DNA from: Amycolatopsis sp. FBCC-B4732
Lineage (GTDB): Bacteria > Actinomycetota > Actinomycetes > Mycobacteriales > Pseudonocardiaceae
Reading direction: 5' to 3'
Assembly: GCF_023008405.1 (NCBI RefSeq)
Contig: NZ_CP095376.1
Span: forward strand, 5,542,001-5,606,000
DNA: 64,000 bases
A program made the position numbers and the translations under genes. Position 1 is the first letter of the stretch. Each line of letters opens with the position of its first letter. Below the pieces are notes generated by a model. It worked only from the letters and a program-made list of their open reading frames with translations, was not told where the DNA came from and did no database searches. Positions 17,201 through 24,868 of the stretch are shown here, piece by piece.

Positions 17201-17612
17201 GCCCGCGCAGCAGCTCCTCGTCCGCCGCGTCGAGCGGGCCGATCCGCCAGGCCGCCGCCCCGGCCGGGGACACGGCCGGGCGCAGCCGCCCCCTCGCGAC
17301 GAGGTTCACCCCCGCGTTGACCGCGGCCGACCACGCCGCGACGGCCGGGCTCGCCGCCTCCCCCACGGCCAGCAGCCGCGGCAGCGCGCGTTCGAGGGGC
17401 ACCAGCTCCGCGTCGACCTTCGTCCGCGCGAACTTGGCGCCCCGGGGCAGGACGAGCTCGATCGTGGTCCCGCCGGCCACGTCGTCGCCCCACAAGGCCA
17501 GCACGCCTTCCCGCGGGGGATCCGCGGGGAGGTAGGTGGCCTGGGTGTCTGCGCTGAACTCCACGACGGCAACGCTAGAACACGCCACCGACAGTTTCGG
17601 CCCGGGCGGCAC
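14286..17612 (-). CDS. SNF2-family DNA helicase/ATPase with low-complexity insert
   Basis: An 1108-residue SWI2/SNF2 ATPase of the bacterial HepA-like type with a long N-terminal SNF2-associated region (about 1-480). Motif I is DDMGLGKT, motif II DEAQ, motif III LTGTPVENR, and the C-terminal helicase motifs are LVFSQY, SLKAGGVGLNLT and QATDRAYRIGQ. Between motif I and motif Ia (PTSLLGNWERE) sits a roughly 190-residue Ala/Pro/Ser-rich insert containing a 42-residue tandem duplication. The start is uncertain: the GTG chosen has AAAGGA six bases upstream; another GTG lies 48 bases further in. It is followed by, and coupled to, the SWIM gene. Confidence 0.88.
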   Translation of the reverse strand: MPPGPKLSVACSSVAVVEFSADTQATYLPADPPREGVLALWGDDVAGGTTIELVLPRGAKFARTKVDAELVPLERALPRLLAVGEAASPAVAAWSAAVNAGVNLVARGRLRPAVSPAGAAAWRIGPLDAADEELLRGLAGALPPEAYALPLTGLKRIRLHSPDSLVRALWDATADLLVRSPAAPVGAGDPAFAAREPALLGPDGAAWLAELEAREPRGVQVLLRVEGLDDDTFAGVLAVRSLAEPSLVVEASTLWDAPDAVLNRLGDQVETQLLLGLRRGARAWAPLGRVLAEPAPASLVLSDDEVVDLLADGARDLGGAGIEVLWSKGLFAGEVKAKASATQAPASVAGPEFALRSLLEFRWQLSLGGEQLTEAEVAALAEAKRPLVRLRGQWVRVDPQLLARVRGRTRKLEAGEALAAALTGELELDGERVEFAAPPVLGDLASRLRDRAASEVVTPPGLQATLRPYQQAGLAWLATMTGLGLGACLADDMGLGKTIQLIALHLHRRALAQPVPGRPERLAPARLPSPQPPPTPAELRPAGAEASLAAAESLPTSPSGAVDAPPPGADLPRSAPRSVSADAPPAAAMPRPTGVDAPPAAAMPRSAHADAPPAATESQPAGADAPSVPAAVAPAAGAEPGPAAMPRSAHADAPPAATESQPAGTDAPSVPAAVAPAAGAEPGPAGAETPLTGGPTLVLCPTSLLGNWEREFARFAPEIPVRRFHGGSRHLDDLAPDEVVLATYGVLRRDRETLSEVDWGLVAADEAQHVKNPLSATAKELRKIPARAKVALTGTPVENRLTELWSIVDWTTPGLLGPLDRFRRTVARPIERDRDKEVTERLAATVRPFLLRRRKSDPDIAPELPRKTETDRFVPLSAEQTTLYEAVVRENLAEIRETQGIKRRGQVLQLLTELKQICNHPAQFLKEPHGALTGRSGKLAAFEELLDVILDEGESVLVFSQYVQLCRLLERRLKERGLPTEVLSGDSSPSKREDMVDRFQAGEIPVFLLSLKAGGVGLNLTRATHVIHYDRWWNPAVEDQATDRAYRIGQDRPVQVHRLIAEGTLEERIAEVLEKKRGLAESIVGAGEDWITELSDDALADLVRLGSG
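15562..15813 (-). repeat. Two 126-bp tandem copies inside the helicase gene
   Basis: Bases 15562-15687 and 15688-15813 are nearly identical; I see one substitution, T versus C, in the middle. They encode 42-residue units of the PAAGAEPGP/ADAPPAATESQ type. Shorter fragments of the same unit continue to about 15880. The near identity indicates recent duplication or gene conversion. Confidence 0.9.
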
Positions 17613-17640
17613 GAACGGTCCTTTCGCGCCGCCCGGAAGA

Positions 17641-19686
17641 TCAGCGCGGCAGGCCGAGAAGCCGTTCGGCCGTCAGCGAAAGCAGCACCTGGGTGGTCCC
17701 GCCGGCGATCGACAGGCACCGCGTCAGCAGGAACTCGCGCTGCGCCGCCCCGTCCGCGAGCAGCGCAGCGCTGCCGGCCAGCTCGACGGCGAACCCGGCG
17801 ACGTCCTGCCGGTGCCGCACCCCGAGCAGCTTCCGCACGCTCGACTCGGCCCCGGGATCCTGCCCTCCGAGCCGCCGCAACGCCGCCCGCAGGTCCAGCA
17901 CCGACCCCGCGACCCCGTCCGCCACCAGGGAACCGAGCCGGTCGAGCGCGACATCGTCGAGCGAAGAAGGATCCATTGTGGACACGAGCGTCTGCACGCT
18001 CTCGCCGACCGCGGACCCGCTCCCGATGGCCACCCGCTCGTTCGCCAGCGTCGTGCGCGCGAGCCGCCAGCCGCCACCCGGCGTGCCGACCACGTCGGCG
18101 TCCGGCACGAACACGTCGTCCAGGAACACCTCGTTGAACACGGCGTCGCCGGTGATCTCCCGCAACGGCCGCGTGGTGATGCCCTCGGCGCGCATGTCGA
18201 CCAGGAAGTACGTGATGCCCTTGTGCTTGGGCACGGCCGGGTCGGTGCGGGCCAGGCAAATCCCCCAGTCCGCTTCGTGCGCCAAGGACGTCCACACCTT
18301 CTGACCGGCCAGCCGCCAGCCGCCGTCGACGCGCCGGGCCGCCGTCCGCAACGCGGCCAGGTCAGAGCCCGCACCGGGCTCGCTGAAGAGCTGGCACCAC
18401 GTGAGTTCACCCCGGAGGGTGGGCCGGGCGAACCGCTCGCGCTGCTCGTCGCTGCCGTGTTCGAGGATCGTCGGCACCGCCCACGCACCGATCACCAGGT
18501 CCGGGCGGCGCACCCCGGCTTCGGCGAGCGCGGCGTCGATCCGCAGCTGCTCCGCGGCGTCGGCGCCCCGGCCGTACGGCGGGGGCCAGTGCGGGGTCAG
18601 CAACCCGGCGTCGGCCAGCGCGACCCGCCGCTCGCCGTCGGGCAGCGCCGCGATCCGCGTCACCTCTTCGCGCAGCGCGGGATCGTCGCCGACGTCGACG
18701 TTCAGGGTGCGTTCGGACCCCTCGAGCGCCAGCGACGCCGCCCGCCGCCGCCACGTCCCGGTGCCGCCGAGCCACTGCCGCAGGGCGACCGCGCGGCGCA
18801 GGTACAGGTGCGCGTCGTGCTCCCAGGTGAACCCGATGCCGCCGAGGACCTGGACGCAGTCCTGGGCGTTGGCGACGGCCGCGTCGAGGGCGACGACGGC
18901 CGCGCTCGCGACCGACAGCGGGTGCTGCCCGGACGCCGCGTCCCAGGCCAGCGCTTCGGCCGCTTCGGCCCGGCAGAGCATCTCGGCGCACAGGTGCTTG
19001 ATCGCCTGGAACGCGCCGATCGGCTTGCCGAACTGCTCGCGCACCTTGGCGTATTCGACGGCGACGGTCAGGCACCGCCGCGCCACCCCCGCCGCCTCGG
19101 CCGCGGCCAGCGTCGCCGCGAGGGGCGCGACCGGCGGCAGGGTGAGCACGTCGGCGCGGACACCGGAGAAGCGGACACGCGCCAGCGGACGCGAGAAGTC
19201 GAACGCTTCCAGGGGCTCGACCGTGACGCCCGGGGTGTCCGGCGCGAGGAGCACGTGCCCGCCGCCGGCCGGCACCAGGAGCCACGTCCCGGCGTCGACG
19301 CCGGGCACCGGGCCGGTGACGCCGTCGTCGAGCGAAGGCGCCTCCAGCAGCACGGCGAGGGTCGCCTCGCCGTCGGCCAGCGCGGGGAGGAGTTCCTTCG
19401 CAGCGGGGATCCCGGCGAGCAGGAGGCCGCCGAGCGCGGTGCCGAGCAGCGGCCCCGGCACGAGTTCCTCGGCAGCGGCGGCGAGGCCGGCGGCGAGATC
19501 GGCGATACTGCCGTCGGCACCGCCCGCTTCACCGGGCAGTGCGACGCCGAGCAGGCCGAGCTCGGCGAACCCGCCGGGAATCCCGGTTTCCGCCGCGCGC
19601 ACCGCCTCTCGCGGGTGGTGCGCCGCGGACCAGGCGTGGATCGCCTCGGCCAGCGCGGCCTGTTCGTCGGTGAGCGCGACCGGCAT
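17641..19686 (-). CDS. chsE3: ChsE3/FadE34-like two-domain acyl-CoA dehydrogenase
   Basis: A 681-residue protein made of two fused acyl-CoA-dehydrogenase modules, as in FadE34 (Rv3573c, 711 residues), which desaturates the five-carbon (C24) steroid side-chain CoA ester. The first half (about 1-330) lacks a clear catalytic glutamate. The second half has FSEPGAGSDLAALRT, QKVWTSLAHEADW and TTLANERVAIG, with the likely catalytic Glu in NER. The ATG has GAGGAGG upstream. It is divergent from kstR with a perfect KstR site 38 bases upstream of its start, as in M. tuberculosis. Confidence 0.9.
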   Translation of the reverse strand: MPVALTDEQAALAEAIHAWSAAHHPREAVRAAETGIPGGFAELGLLGVALPGEAGGADGSIADLAAGLAAAAEELVPGPLLGTALGGLLLAGIPAAKELLPALADGEATLAVLLEAPSLDDGVTGPVPGVDAGTWLLVPAGGGHVLLAPDTPGVTVEPLEAFDFSRPLARVRFSGVRADVLTLPPVAPLAATLAAAEAAGVARRCLTVAVEYAKVREQFGKPIGAFQAIKHLCAEMLCRAEAAEALAWDAASGQHPLSVASAAVVALDAAVANAQDCVQVLGGIGFTWEHDAHLYLRRAVALRQWLGGTGTWRRRAASLALEGSERTLNVDVGDDPALREEVTRIAALPDGERRVALADAGLLTPHWPPPYGRGADAAEQLRIDAALAEAGVRRPDLVIGAWAVPTILEHGSDEQRERFARPTLRGELTWCQLFSEPGAGSDLAALRTAARRVDGGWRLAGQKVWTSLAHEADWGICLARTDPAVPKHKGITYFLVDMRAEGITTRPLREITGDAVFNEVFLDDVFVPDADVVGTPGGGWRLARTTLANERVAIGSGSAVGESVQTLVSTMDPSSLDDVALDRLGSLVADGVAGSVLDLRAALRRLGGQDPGAESSVRKLLGVRHRQDVAGFAVELAGSAALLADGAAQREFLLTRCLSIAGGTTQVLLSLTAERLLGLPR

Positions 19687-19723
19687 CGGGCCTCCTCGCG
19701 GGACAGGACACTACTCGCGAGTG

Positions 19724-19737
19724 TAGAACGTGTTACA
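19724..19737. promoter_or_regulatory. KstR operator between chsE3 and kstR
   Basis: TAGAACGTGTTACA fits TNNAACNNGTTNNA at all fixed positions. It lies 38 bases upstream of chsE3 and 96 bases upstream of kstR, consistent with control of both, including autoregulation. Confidence 0.88.
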
Positions 19738-19800
19738 GTTTTTCGGCCAGTGGGTCGATTGTTGAACGTTTCGCCAGGACAGGTACTCTACGTCATGAAC

Positions 19801-19814
19801 TGGAACAAGTTCCG
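19801..19814. promoter_or_regulatory. Second, near-consensus KstR site before kstR
   Basis: TGGAACAAGTTCCG matches the KstR consensus except for the last base (G instead of A). It sits 19 bases upstream of the kstR ATG and touches the ribosome-binding region, so binding would block kstR expression directly. Confidence 0.6.
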
Positions 19815-19832
19815 AAGGACGGGGGGACTCCG

Positions 19833-20453
19833 ATGCCCGGCAAGACCAAGGCGCGCGGCAACGGCCTGAGCGCGATCGGCGCCGACGAACTCGGTTCGGC
19901 CGCCCAGCGCGACCGCCGGCGCCGGATCATCGACGCGACCCTCGCCCTGGCCTCGAAGGGCGGCTACGACGCCGTCCAGATGCGGGCCGTGGCCGAGAAG
20001 GCCGACGTCGCGCTCGGCACGCTGTACCGGTACTTCCCGTCGAAGATCCACCTGCTCGTTTCCGGGCTGGCGCGTGAATTCGAGCGCGCGCAGGAGAAGC
20101 TCGAGCGCCAGGCCATCCCCGGCGAGACGCCCGCCGAGCGGCTGATGTTCGTGCTCGGCCGCAACACTCGCCTGATGCAGCGCGACCCGCACCTGACCGA
20201 AGCCATGGTGCGGGCCTTCATGTTCGCCGACACGTCCGCGGCCGCCGAGGTCGAGCAGGTCGGGATGCTGATGGAGAACATGTTCGCCAAGGCGATGGGC
20301 ATCGACGAGCCCACCGAGGCCGACCGGGACATCTTCCACGTCGTCGCCGACGTCTGGATGGCGAACCTGGTGGCCTGGGTGACCCGCCGTGCCTCCGCGG
20401 CCGACGTCGCCAACCGCCTCGAGCTGTCGGTCCACCTGCTGCTGGACAAGTAG
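19833..20453 (+). CDS. kstR: TetR-family sterol catabolism repressor KstR
   Basis: A 206-residue TetR repressor very similar to mycobacterial KstR. The N-terminal DNA-binding domain includes QRDRRRRIIDATLALASKGG and the recognition part ALGTLYRYFPSKIHLL, followed by the ligand-binding core with LTEAMVRAFMFAD and DVWMANLVAWVTRRAS. KstR represses sterol side-chain and uptake genes and is released by 3-oxo-cholestenoyl-CoA-type ligands. The ATG has GGGGGA upstream, and two KstR sites lie in the intergenic region, so autoregulation is likely. The divergent chsE3 neighbour matches the mycobacterial order, making this assignment strong. Confidence 0.93.
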   Translation: MPGKTKARGNGLSAIGADELGSAAQRDRRRRIIDATLALASKGGYDAVQMRAVAEKADVALGTLYRYFPSKIHLLVSGLAREFERAQEKLERQAIPGETPAERLMFVLGRNTRLMQRDPHLTEAMVRAFMFADTSAAAEVEQVGMLMENMFAKAMGIDEPTEADRDIFHVVADVWMANLVAWVTRRASAADVANRLELSVHLLLDK

Positions 20454-20460
20454 CCGCCGG

Positions 20461-21291
20461 TCAGCGGTGCGCGGCGGCCACCTCCGCCAGCTCGTCGAGG
20501 GCCTTGAGCGTCTCCGCTTCCGGCAGCGTGTCCAGCAGGAACGTGTACCGCTCGACGCCGGCCTCGCGGAAGCCGTCGATCACCTTCGGGATCGTCGGGC
20601 CGCCGAAGACCGCGAACTGGACGTCTTCGCGCCCCTGCTCGGCCAGCCAGCGGCGGACGCGCTGGGCCTCCTGGTACTTCGTGTAGCCCCGGAGCAGCCA
20701 GCCGTCTCCGTACTTGGCGAGCCGGTTGAGCGCGGCTTCGCTCTCGCCGCCGATGTAGATCGGGACGTGCGGCTTCTGCACCGGCTTCGGCCAGCTGAAG
20801 ATCGGGTCGAGGTCGATGTGCTCGCCGTGGAACTCGGCCTCGTCCTTCGTCCAGATCTCCTTGAGCGCGGCCAGCTGCTCGTCGATCAGCGCGCCGCGCG
20901 TCTTCGGGTCGGTGCCGTGGTTGCGCATCTCCTCGCGGTTCCAGCCGACGCCGACGCCGAACAGCGCGCGCCCGTCGGAGAGCAGGTCCAGCGACGCGAC
21001 CTCCTTGGCCGTGTGGATGAGGTCGCGCTGGATCAGCAGGGCGATCCCGGTGCCGAGCAGCAGTTCCGACGTCGCGGTGGCCGCGGCGGTGAGCGCCAGG
21101 AACGGGTCGAGCGTGCGGTAGTACACGCGCGGCAGGTCTCCCCCGCCCGGGTAAGGGGTTTCCCGGCTCACCGGGATGTGCGAGTGCTCGGCCAGGAACA
21201 GCGAGTCGAAGCCGCGTTCCTCCAGTGCCGCACCCAGTACGTCCGGGCGGATGCCCTCGTCGGTCACGAACGTCGAGATCCCGAATTTCAT
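20461..21291 (-). CDS. LLM-class F420-dependent oxidoreductase
   Basis: A 276-residue TIM-barrel protein of the luciferase-like monooxygenase superfamily, F420 subgroup. Typical motifs are LTAAATATSELLLGTGI, RALFGVGVGWNREEMRNHG and VPIYIGGESEAALNRLAKYGDGW. The frame extends 36 bases upstream, but the family start is MKFGIST; the ATG has GGAG unusually close (one base), so the exact start is slightly uncertain. It converges on kstR with a seven-base gap. A related gene (Rv3520c) lies within the mycobacterial cholesterol region, so an F420-linked sterol step is possible but unproven. Confidence 0.83.
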   Translation of the reverse strand: MKFGISTFVTDEGIRPDVLGAALEERGFDSLFLAEHSHIPVSRETPYPGGGDLPRVYYRTLDPFLALTAAATATSELLLGTGIALLIQRDLIHTAKEVASLDLLSDGRALFGVGVGWNREEMRNHGTDPKTRGALIDEQLAALKEIWTKDEAEFHGEHIDLDPIFSWPKPVQKPHVPIYIGGESEAALNRLAKYGDGWLLRGYTKYQEAQRVRRWLAEQGREDVQFAVFGGPTIPKVIDGFREAGVERYTFLLDTLPEAETLKALDELAEVAAAHR

Positions 21292-21367
21292 GCTCCAGGA
21301 GTACCACCGTCTTGACAGCGGGTGCACGATGAAGTCATCTCATCATACGTTGAATAAGGGGGCGGTC

Positions 21368-22069
21368 ATGGACGTACAGGGCCTCGACTTCGAGGAGCTC
21401 TACCAGGGCACCACGCCGATCGGCCGGAAGATGCCGTGGGACCTGGGCGCGCCGCAGCCCGCGGTGGTCGCGCTGGCCGACGCCGGCGAGTTCGGCGGCG
21501 ACGTGCTCGACATCGGCTGCGGGCTCGGCGACAACTCCGCGTTCCTCGCCTCGCGCGGCCTGCGCGTGACCGGGCTGGACGGCGCCCCGTCGGCGATCGC
21601 CCAAGCCAGTGCGCGCGCCGCCGAGAAGGGCCTCGACATCGAGTTCGCCGTCGCCGACGCGACGAAGCTCGAAGGGTACGAAGGCCGGTTCGACACGGTC
21701 CTCGACAGCGCGCTCTACCACTGCCTGAGCGAGGAAGAGCGGCACAGCTACCTCGCCGCGTTGACCCGCGCGGCGCGGCCGGGCGCGCGGCTGCACCTGT
21801 TCGCCTTCTCGACGGAGCTCCCGGACGCGTTCCCGGCGCCGTACCTGATCAGCGAGGCCAACCTGCGGGAGACGGTCGGCGAGAACTGGACGATCGAGGT
21901 CCTCGAGCCGACGCTCTACACGACGTCGATGGACCCGGAGGAGCTGCGGCAGAGCGTCCGGGTGGTCCTGGACGCGGACCCGGCCGGGCTGCAGGCGATG
22001 AAGACCGACGCGGACGGGCGCGTGCTGGTCCCGGTCTGGCGGCTGAAGGCGGTACGTTCGGCCGGGTGA
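21368..22069 (+). CDS. Class I SAM-dependent methyltransferase
   Basis: A 233-residue Rossmann-fold methyltransferase. Motif I is VLDIGCGLGDNSAFLA, then LRVTGLDGAPSAIAQA (binding the ribose hydroxyls), IEFAVADATKLEG and FDTVLDSALYHCL. The opening FEELYQGTTPIGRKMPWDLGAPQP resembles thiopurine or tellurite-resistance type small-molecule methyltransferases. The ATG is preceded by AAGGGG at good spacing; an upstream in-frame ATG lacks this. The substrate is unknown. It stands alone between the LLM oxidoreductase and the 22-kb island. Confidence 0.8.
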   Translation: MDVQGLDFEELYQGTTPIGRKMPWDLGAPQPAVVALADAGEFGGDVLDIGCGLGDNSAFLASRGLRVTGLDGAPSAIAQASARAAEKGLDIEFAVADATKLEGYEGRFDTVLDSALYHCLSEEERHSYLAALTRAARPGARLHLFAFSTELPDAFPAPYLISEANLRETVGENWTIEVLEPTLYTTSMDPEELRQSVRVVLDADPAGLQAMKTDADGRVLVPVWRLKAVRSAG

Positions 22070-22121
22070 TCGGGGCGCGCAACGGATGGGCCTGCCGTCA
22101 GCCTGACGCTACGATCGTCGA

Positions 22122-22688
22122 ATGCTTTCGCAGACCAGTGGCCTACTGCGCCAGCTCGCCGACAGCATGGTCGCCGACAATTCCTTGAGCGCGAACGTGC
22201 AGCAGCACGAGGACCAGGTTCGCTCGGCCGCCGAAATGGATCACCGGGTACGTGCGGCAAACCTGACAGATCTGCTGGGCGAAAGCGGAAATCCGCTGAT
22301 CATGGTCACCCGCACGTTCTCGGCTGCTCCGCACATCGCGAACTGGACGCGCGGTCTCGACGCGACGTCCGTGGCTTCGGACCTCACCACGGGTCGCTCG
22401 GTCGCCGAGGTGGCACTCAGGTACGGATTCGCTTCGATCGAGGCGGCGACCGAGGGACAGCCGGGTTTTCCGATCGAGATGATGACCAAAACGCTGCGGG
22501 CCGAGCTCTCGCTCCCCCGGGCGTCGGCGGAGCGGGTGGCTTCCCATTTCGTCGCCGCCTACCTGCTTCTTCACTTCATCACAACCGCCAAGGCGAGTTT
22601 CTCGGCCGTGGCACTGCGCGACAGTTGCGCACAGCTGGCGGGCGACGACGACCCGGTCACCCGTCTGGTGACGGCGCTGTGGGCATGA
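22122..22688 (+). CDS. Protein of unknown function, first gene of a phosphatase cassette
   Basis: A 188-residue soluble protein that I do not recognise. It is predicted mostly helical, with an early acidic/glutamine stretch (VQQHEDQVRSAAEMDHRVRA), a LIMVTRTFS strand near residue 60 and a hydrophobic segment near residues 144-154 (HFVAAYLLLHF) that may be a buried helix. There is no Shine-Dalgarno sequence; TACGAT lies six bases before the ATG, suggesting a leaderless message. Its stop overlaps the start of the PP2C-like gene (ATGA), so the two are coupled and probably work together. GC content looks lower than in surrounding genes. Confidence 0.7.
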   Translation: MLSQTSGLLRQLADSMVADNSLSANVQQHEDQVRSAAEMDHRVRAANLTDLLGESGNPLIMVTRTFSAAPHIANWTRGLDATSVASDLTTGRSVAEVALRYGFASIEAATEGQPGFPIEMMTKTLRAELSLPRASAERVASHFVAAYLLLHFITTAKASFSAVALRDSCAQLAGDDDPVTRLVTALWA

Positions 22689-23485
22689 TCATCGAATCGG
22701 GGCTCGTGCCGCGGTCCGCGGCGGAACCCTGTGCCGATCGGCTGATCGAGGGCCGGTACTTGGTCGGCGTCGCGGACGGAGCCACGCGGAAGTCCTGGGA
22801 CACCGGCCCCGACGGGGCGGCCCTGGCCGAAGCGATCGCAGGGCACCTGGCCGGCATCGCACGAACCTGCCCCGCTCGTGAAGTCGTCGATTCGGCGACG
22901 GAGGTGGTGGAGAAACTGCTGGCCGCGGACGGAGTCGCGGCGGGATCGGGCTCCGCCGTGTCCTTCTGCGTGCTGCACACCGGACGCCAGGAGGTGTGGC
23001 GAGTCGGCGAGGCGCGGCTCATGCTGGACGGCGAGCCGGTGCGACCACGTCGTTCCGGCGAGCGGATCGTCGCCGAGGCCCGCGCCCTCGTCCTCAGACA
23101 CAGGTTGGCCGCAGGCGCCGCCGTAGCCGACCTGTGCGCTGAAGATCCCGGCCGCGCCGCCGTGCAGGAACTGCTCAAGGCACTGACCGGCTTGCGCAAC
23201 CACCAAGACGACCCCGCGGGCTTCGGAGCGCTGGACGGCCGTCCGGTGCCGGACCGCTTCGTCGAAGTGATCCCCCTCCCGCGGGGCACCCGGGAAGTCG
23301 TGATCACGACCGACGGCTATCCGGAGCCCGCACCCACCTTGGCCGAGGCTGAGCGCCTGCTGGCCGAGCGCCTGGCGCGAGACCCGCTGATGATCGATCC
23401 GCCGGAGACGAAGGGGCTGCGCCCGGCCGCCAACTCGTTCGACGACCGGGCCTACGTGCGGCTCGGCCGCGTCACCCCAGCTTGA
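22685..23485 (+). CDS. PP2C-like protein phosphatase domain protein
   Basis: A 266-residue protein with a divergent PPM/PP2C fold. The metal-binding motif resembles GVADGATRKSWDTGPDG (around residues 31-45), a VSFCVLHTGRQEVWRVGEAR strand pair follows, and near the C-terminus VVITTDGYPEP matches the S/T-DG metal motif. The final SFDDRAYVRL mimics the D-N/D-D motif that closes the PP2C site. It may be an active Ser/Thr phosphatase or a regulatory pseudo-enzyme; the metal ligands are only partly clear. It is translated from an ATGA overlap with the upstream gene and ends 14 bases inside the convergent Nudix-like gene. Confidence 0.6.
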   Translation: MIIESGLVPRSAAEPCADRLIEGRYLVGVADGATRKSWDTGPDGAALAEAIAGHLAGIARTCPAREVVDSATEVVEKLLAADGVAAGSGSAVSFCVLHTGRQEVWRVGEARLMLDGEPVRPRRSGERIVAEARALVLRHRLAAGAAVADLCAEDPGRAAVQELLKALTGLRNHQDDPAGFGALDGRPVPDRFVEVIPLPRGTREVVITTDGYPEPAPTLAEAERLLAERLARDPLMIDPPETKGLRPAANSFDDRAYVRLGRVTPA

Positions 23486-24713
23486 GCCACGCCGCTGCGG
23501 CCGGCGCGTCCCGGTGCAACCATTGGCGCAGCAACTGAATGGTGATGTAAAGCGGAAACGCCAGCTCACCATTGCTGCCGTAGCGGCGCTCGACGGCGTC
23601 CAGCGCTCCCAAGAGCCCAGGGACGCCGTCTTTCGGGTCGAAGCGTTCAGCGAGCTGGTCGTCGACGTAGCGCCGCTCCATTCCCCTCACCTTGGGCTCG
23701 ACCGGCCCGAGCGAAGCCACCCCGTAGAACTGGGGCTTGCCGCCCCAAGCGGTAACCCGGCCGTAGCCGATGATCTTGATGTTCTCGGGTCCGTGGCGCT
23801 GGTCGCCACGGAGTCCCATCTCCTCGACCATCTCGCGCCACATCGTGTACTTCACGAAAGAACACAGGTCGCGGCACCGAGGCGGCGGCTCCGGCCGGCT
23901 CCTCCGCCGTCCCTCTTCGGCCACCAGGTCCTGCCAGTCGGCCGAACCACTACCGGAACCGATGATCAGGCCCCCGTTCATGATGTTCTTGTTGGCCTGC
24001 CGCTGCAGCAGCAACCGCCCCTCGGAGATGGCCAGGACATCGGCGCCGATGTGGTTGGAGCAGGTGCTCAACGGGAGCCGGGGAAGCGGCCCTCGGCCAT
24101 CCGGACCCAGATCCGGGAACTCCAGGTACTCGTGCGCTGCGTGGTGCTCGCGGTATTCGTAAAGCGCCAGGCGGTTGGTCACGAGAAACGCCGAGTAAGT
24201 GGTCCGCCGGACTTTGGCCGTCGTGATGCCCGCCTCAAGGTCCGACTCCAGGCGAACCTTGTCCTCGTCGAAGTCGAGGGTGGGAACCTTGAGCTTGCGC
24301 ACCGTCTCGTGCTCCGCCGAAGGCGGACGCCACATCTTGTGCTGCTTCTCCAGCGTGATGAACGGGTCGGTCGTCAACTCGGCGTCCAGCACCGGGTCGT
24401 GGACCGCTTGAGAGCCCTCGAACTCGATCTTCTCCCACGAGTCATAAGGACTCTTGTAGGGGAGCTGCAAAGGTCTCTGCCGGAGCTTCGACTCGATGGT
24501 GAGGATCTTCTTGAGGTCCTTGTACACCTTCTCGGAGATGTCGATCAGCTCCTTGGCGGCAACGGCAATGGTCAGCCCGACAAGGATCCAGAACGAAGCC
24601 GAGCGCGGCACCAGTATCTCAACAATCAGGAGGAAGATGCCCACCGTCAGTTTCAGCGGCCGCTGTTGCACGAAGGCCCATGCTCGCCACAGACCGATCC
24701 TCAGTTGGATCAT
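23472..24713 (-). CDS. Membrane-anchored protein with a degenerate Nudix-like domain
   Basis: A 413-residue protein. Two hydrophobic helices lie near the N-terminus (about 19-34 and 40-56), with a basic start and the rest cytoplasmic. The C-terminal half contains GRLLLQRQANK, a glycine-rich GGLIIGSGSGSADWQDL, and REMVEEMGL, which matches the second half of the Nudix box (RExxEExGx). The leading G-x5-E is not at the expected spacing because of an Arg/Pro-rich insert, so hydrolase activity is doubtful. The ATG is chosen for its GGAGG five bases upstream rather than an earlier GTG. Its lower GC, about 57% near the 5' end, suggests acquired DNA. The function is unknown. Confidence 0.6.
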   Translation of the reverse strand: MIQLRIGLWRAWAFVQQRPLKLTVGIFLLIVEILVPRSASFWILVGLTIAVAAKELIDISEKVYKDLKKILTIESKLRQRPLQLPYKSPYDSWEKIEFEGSQAVHDPVLDAELTTDPFITLEKQHKMWRPPSAEHETVRKLKVPTLDFDEDKVRLESDLEAGITTAKVRRTTYSAFLVTNRLALYEYREHHAAHEYLEFPDLGPDGRGPLPRLPLSTCSNHIGADVLAISEGRLLLQRQANKNIMNGGLIIGSGSGSADWQDLVAEEGRRRSRPEPPPRCRDLCSFVKYTMWREMVEEMGLRGDQRHGPENIKIIGYGRVTAWGGKPQFYGVASLGPVEPKVRGMERRYVDDQLAERFDPKDGVPGLLGALDAVERRYGSNGELAFPLYITIQLLRQWLHRDAPAAAAWLKLG

Positions 24714-24868
24714 GCATACCTCCACCCCGCCTTCGCGCAGTTGCCGTCACAGTCGCCGAAACTGTCCAGCACGTTACGCAAAGACGAACTTCAGGTATAC
24801 AAACAAGGAAGAGTCGCGGTTGTGCGGCGTCTTGGCAGCGGATCAGCGACGTTCGACGGCCGCAGAGC

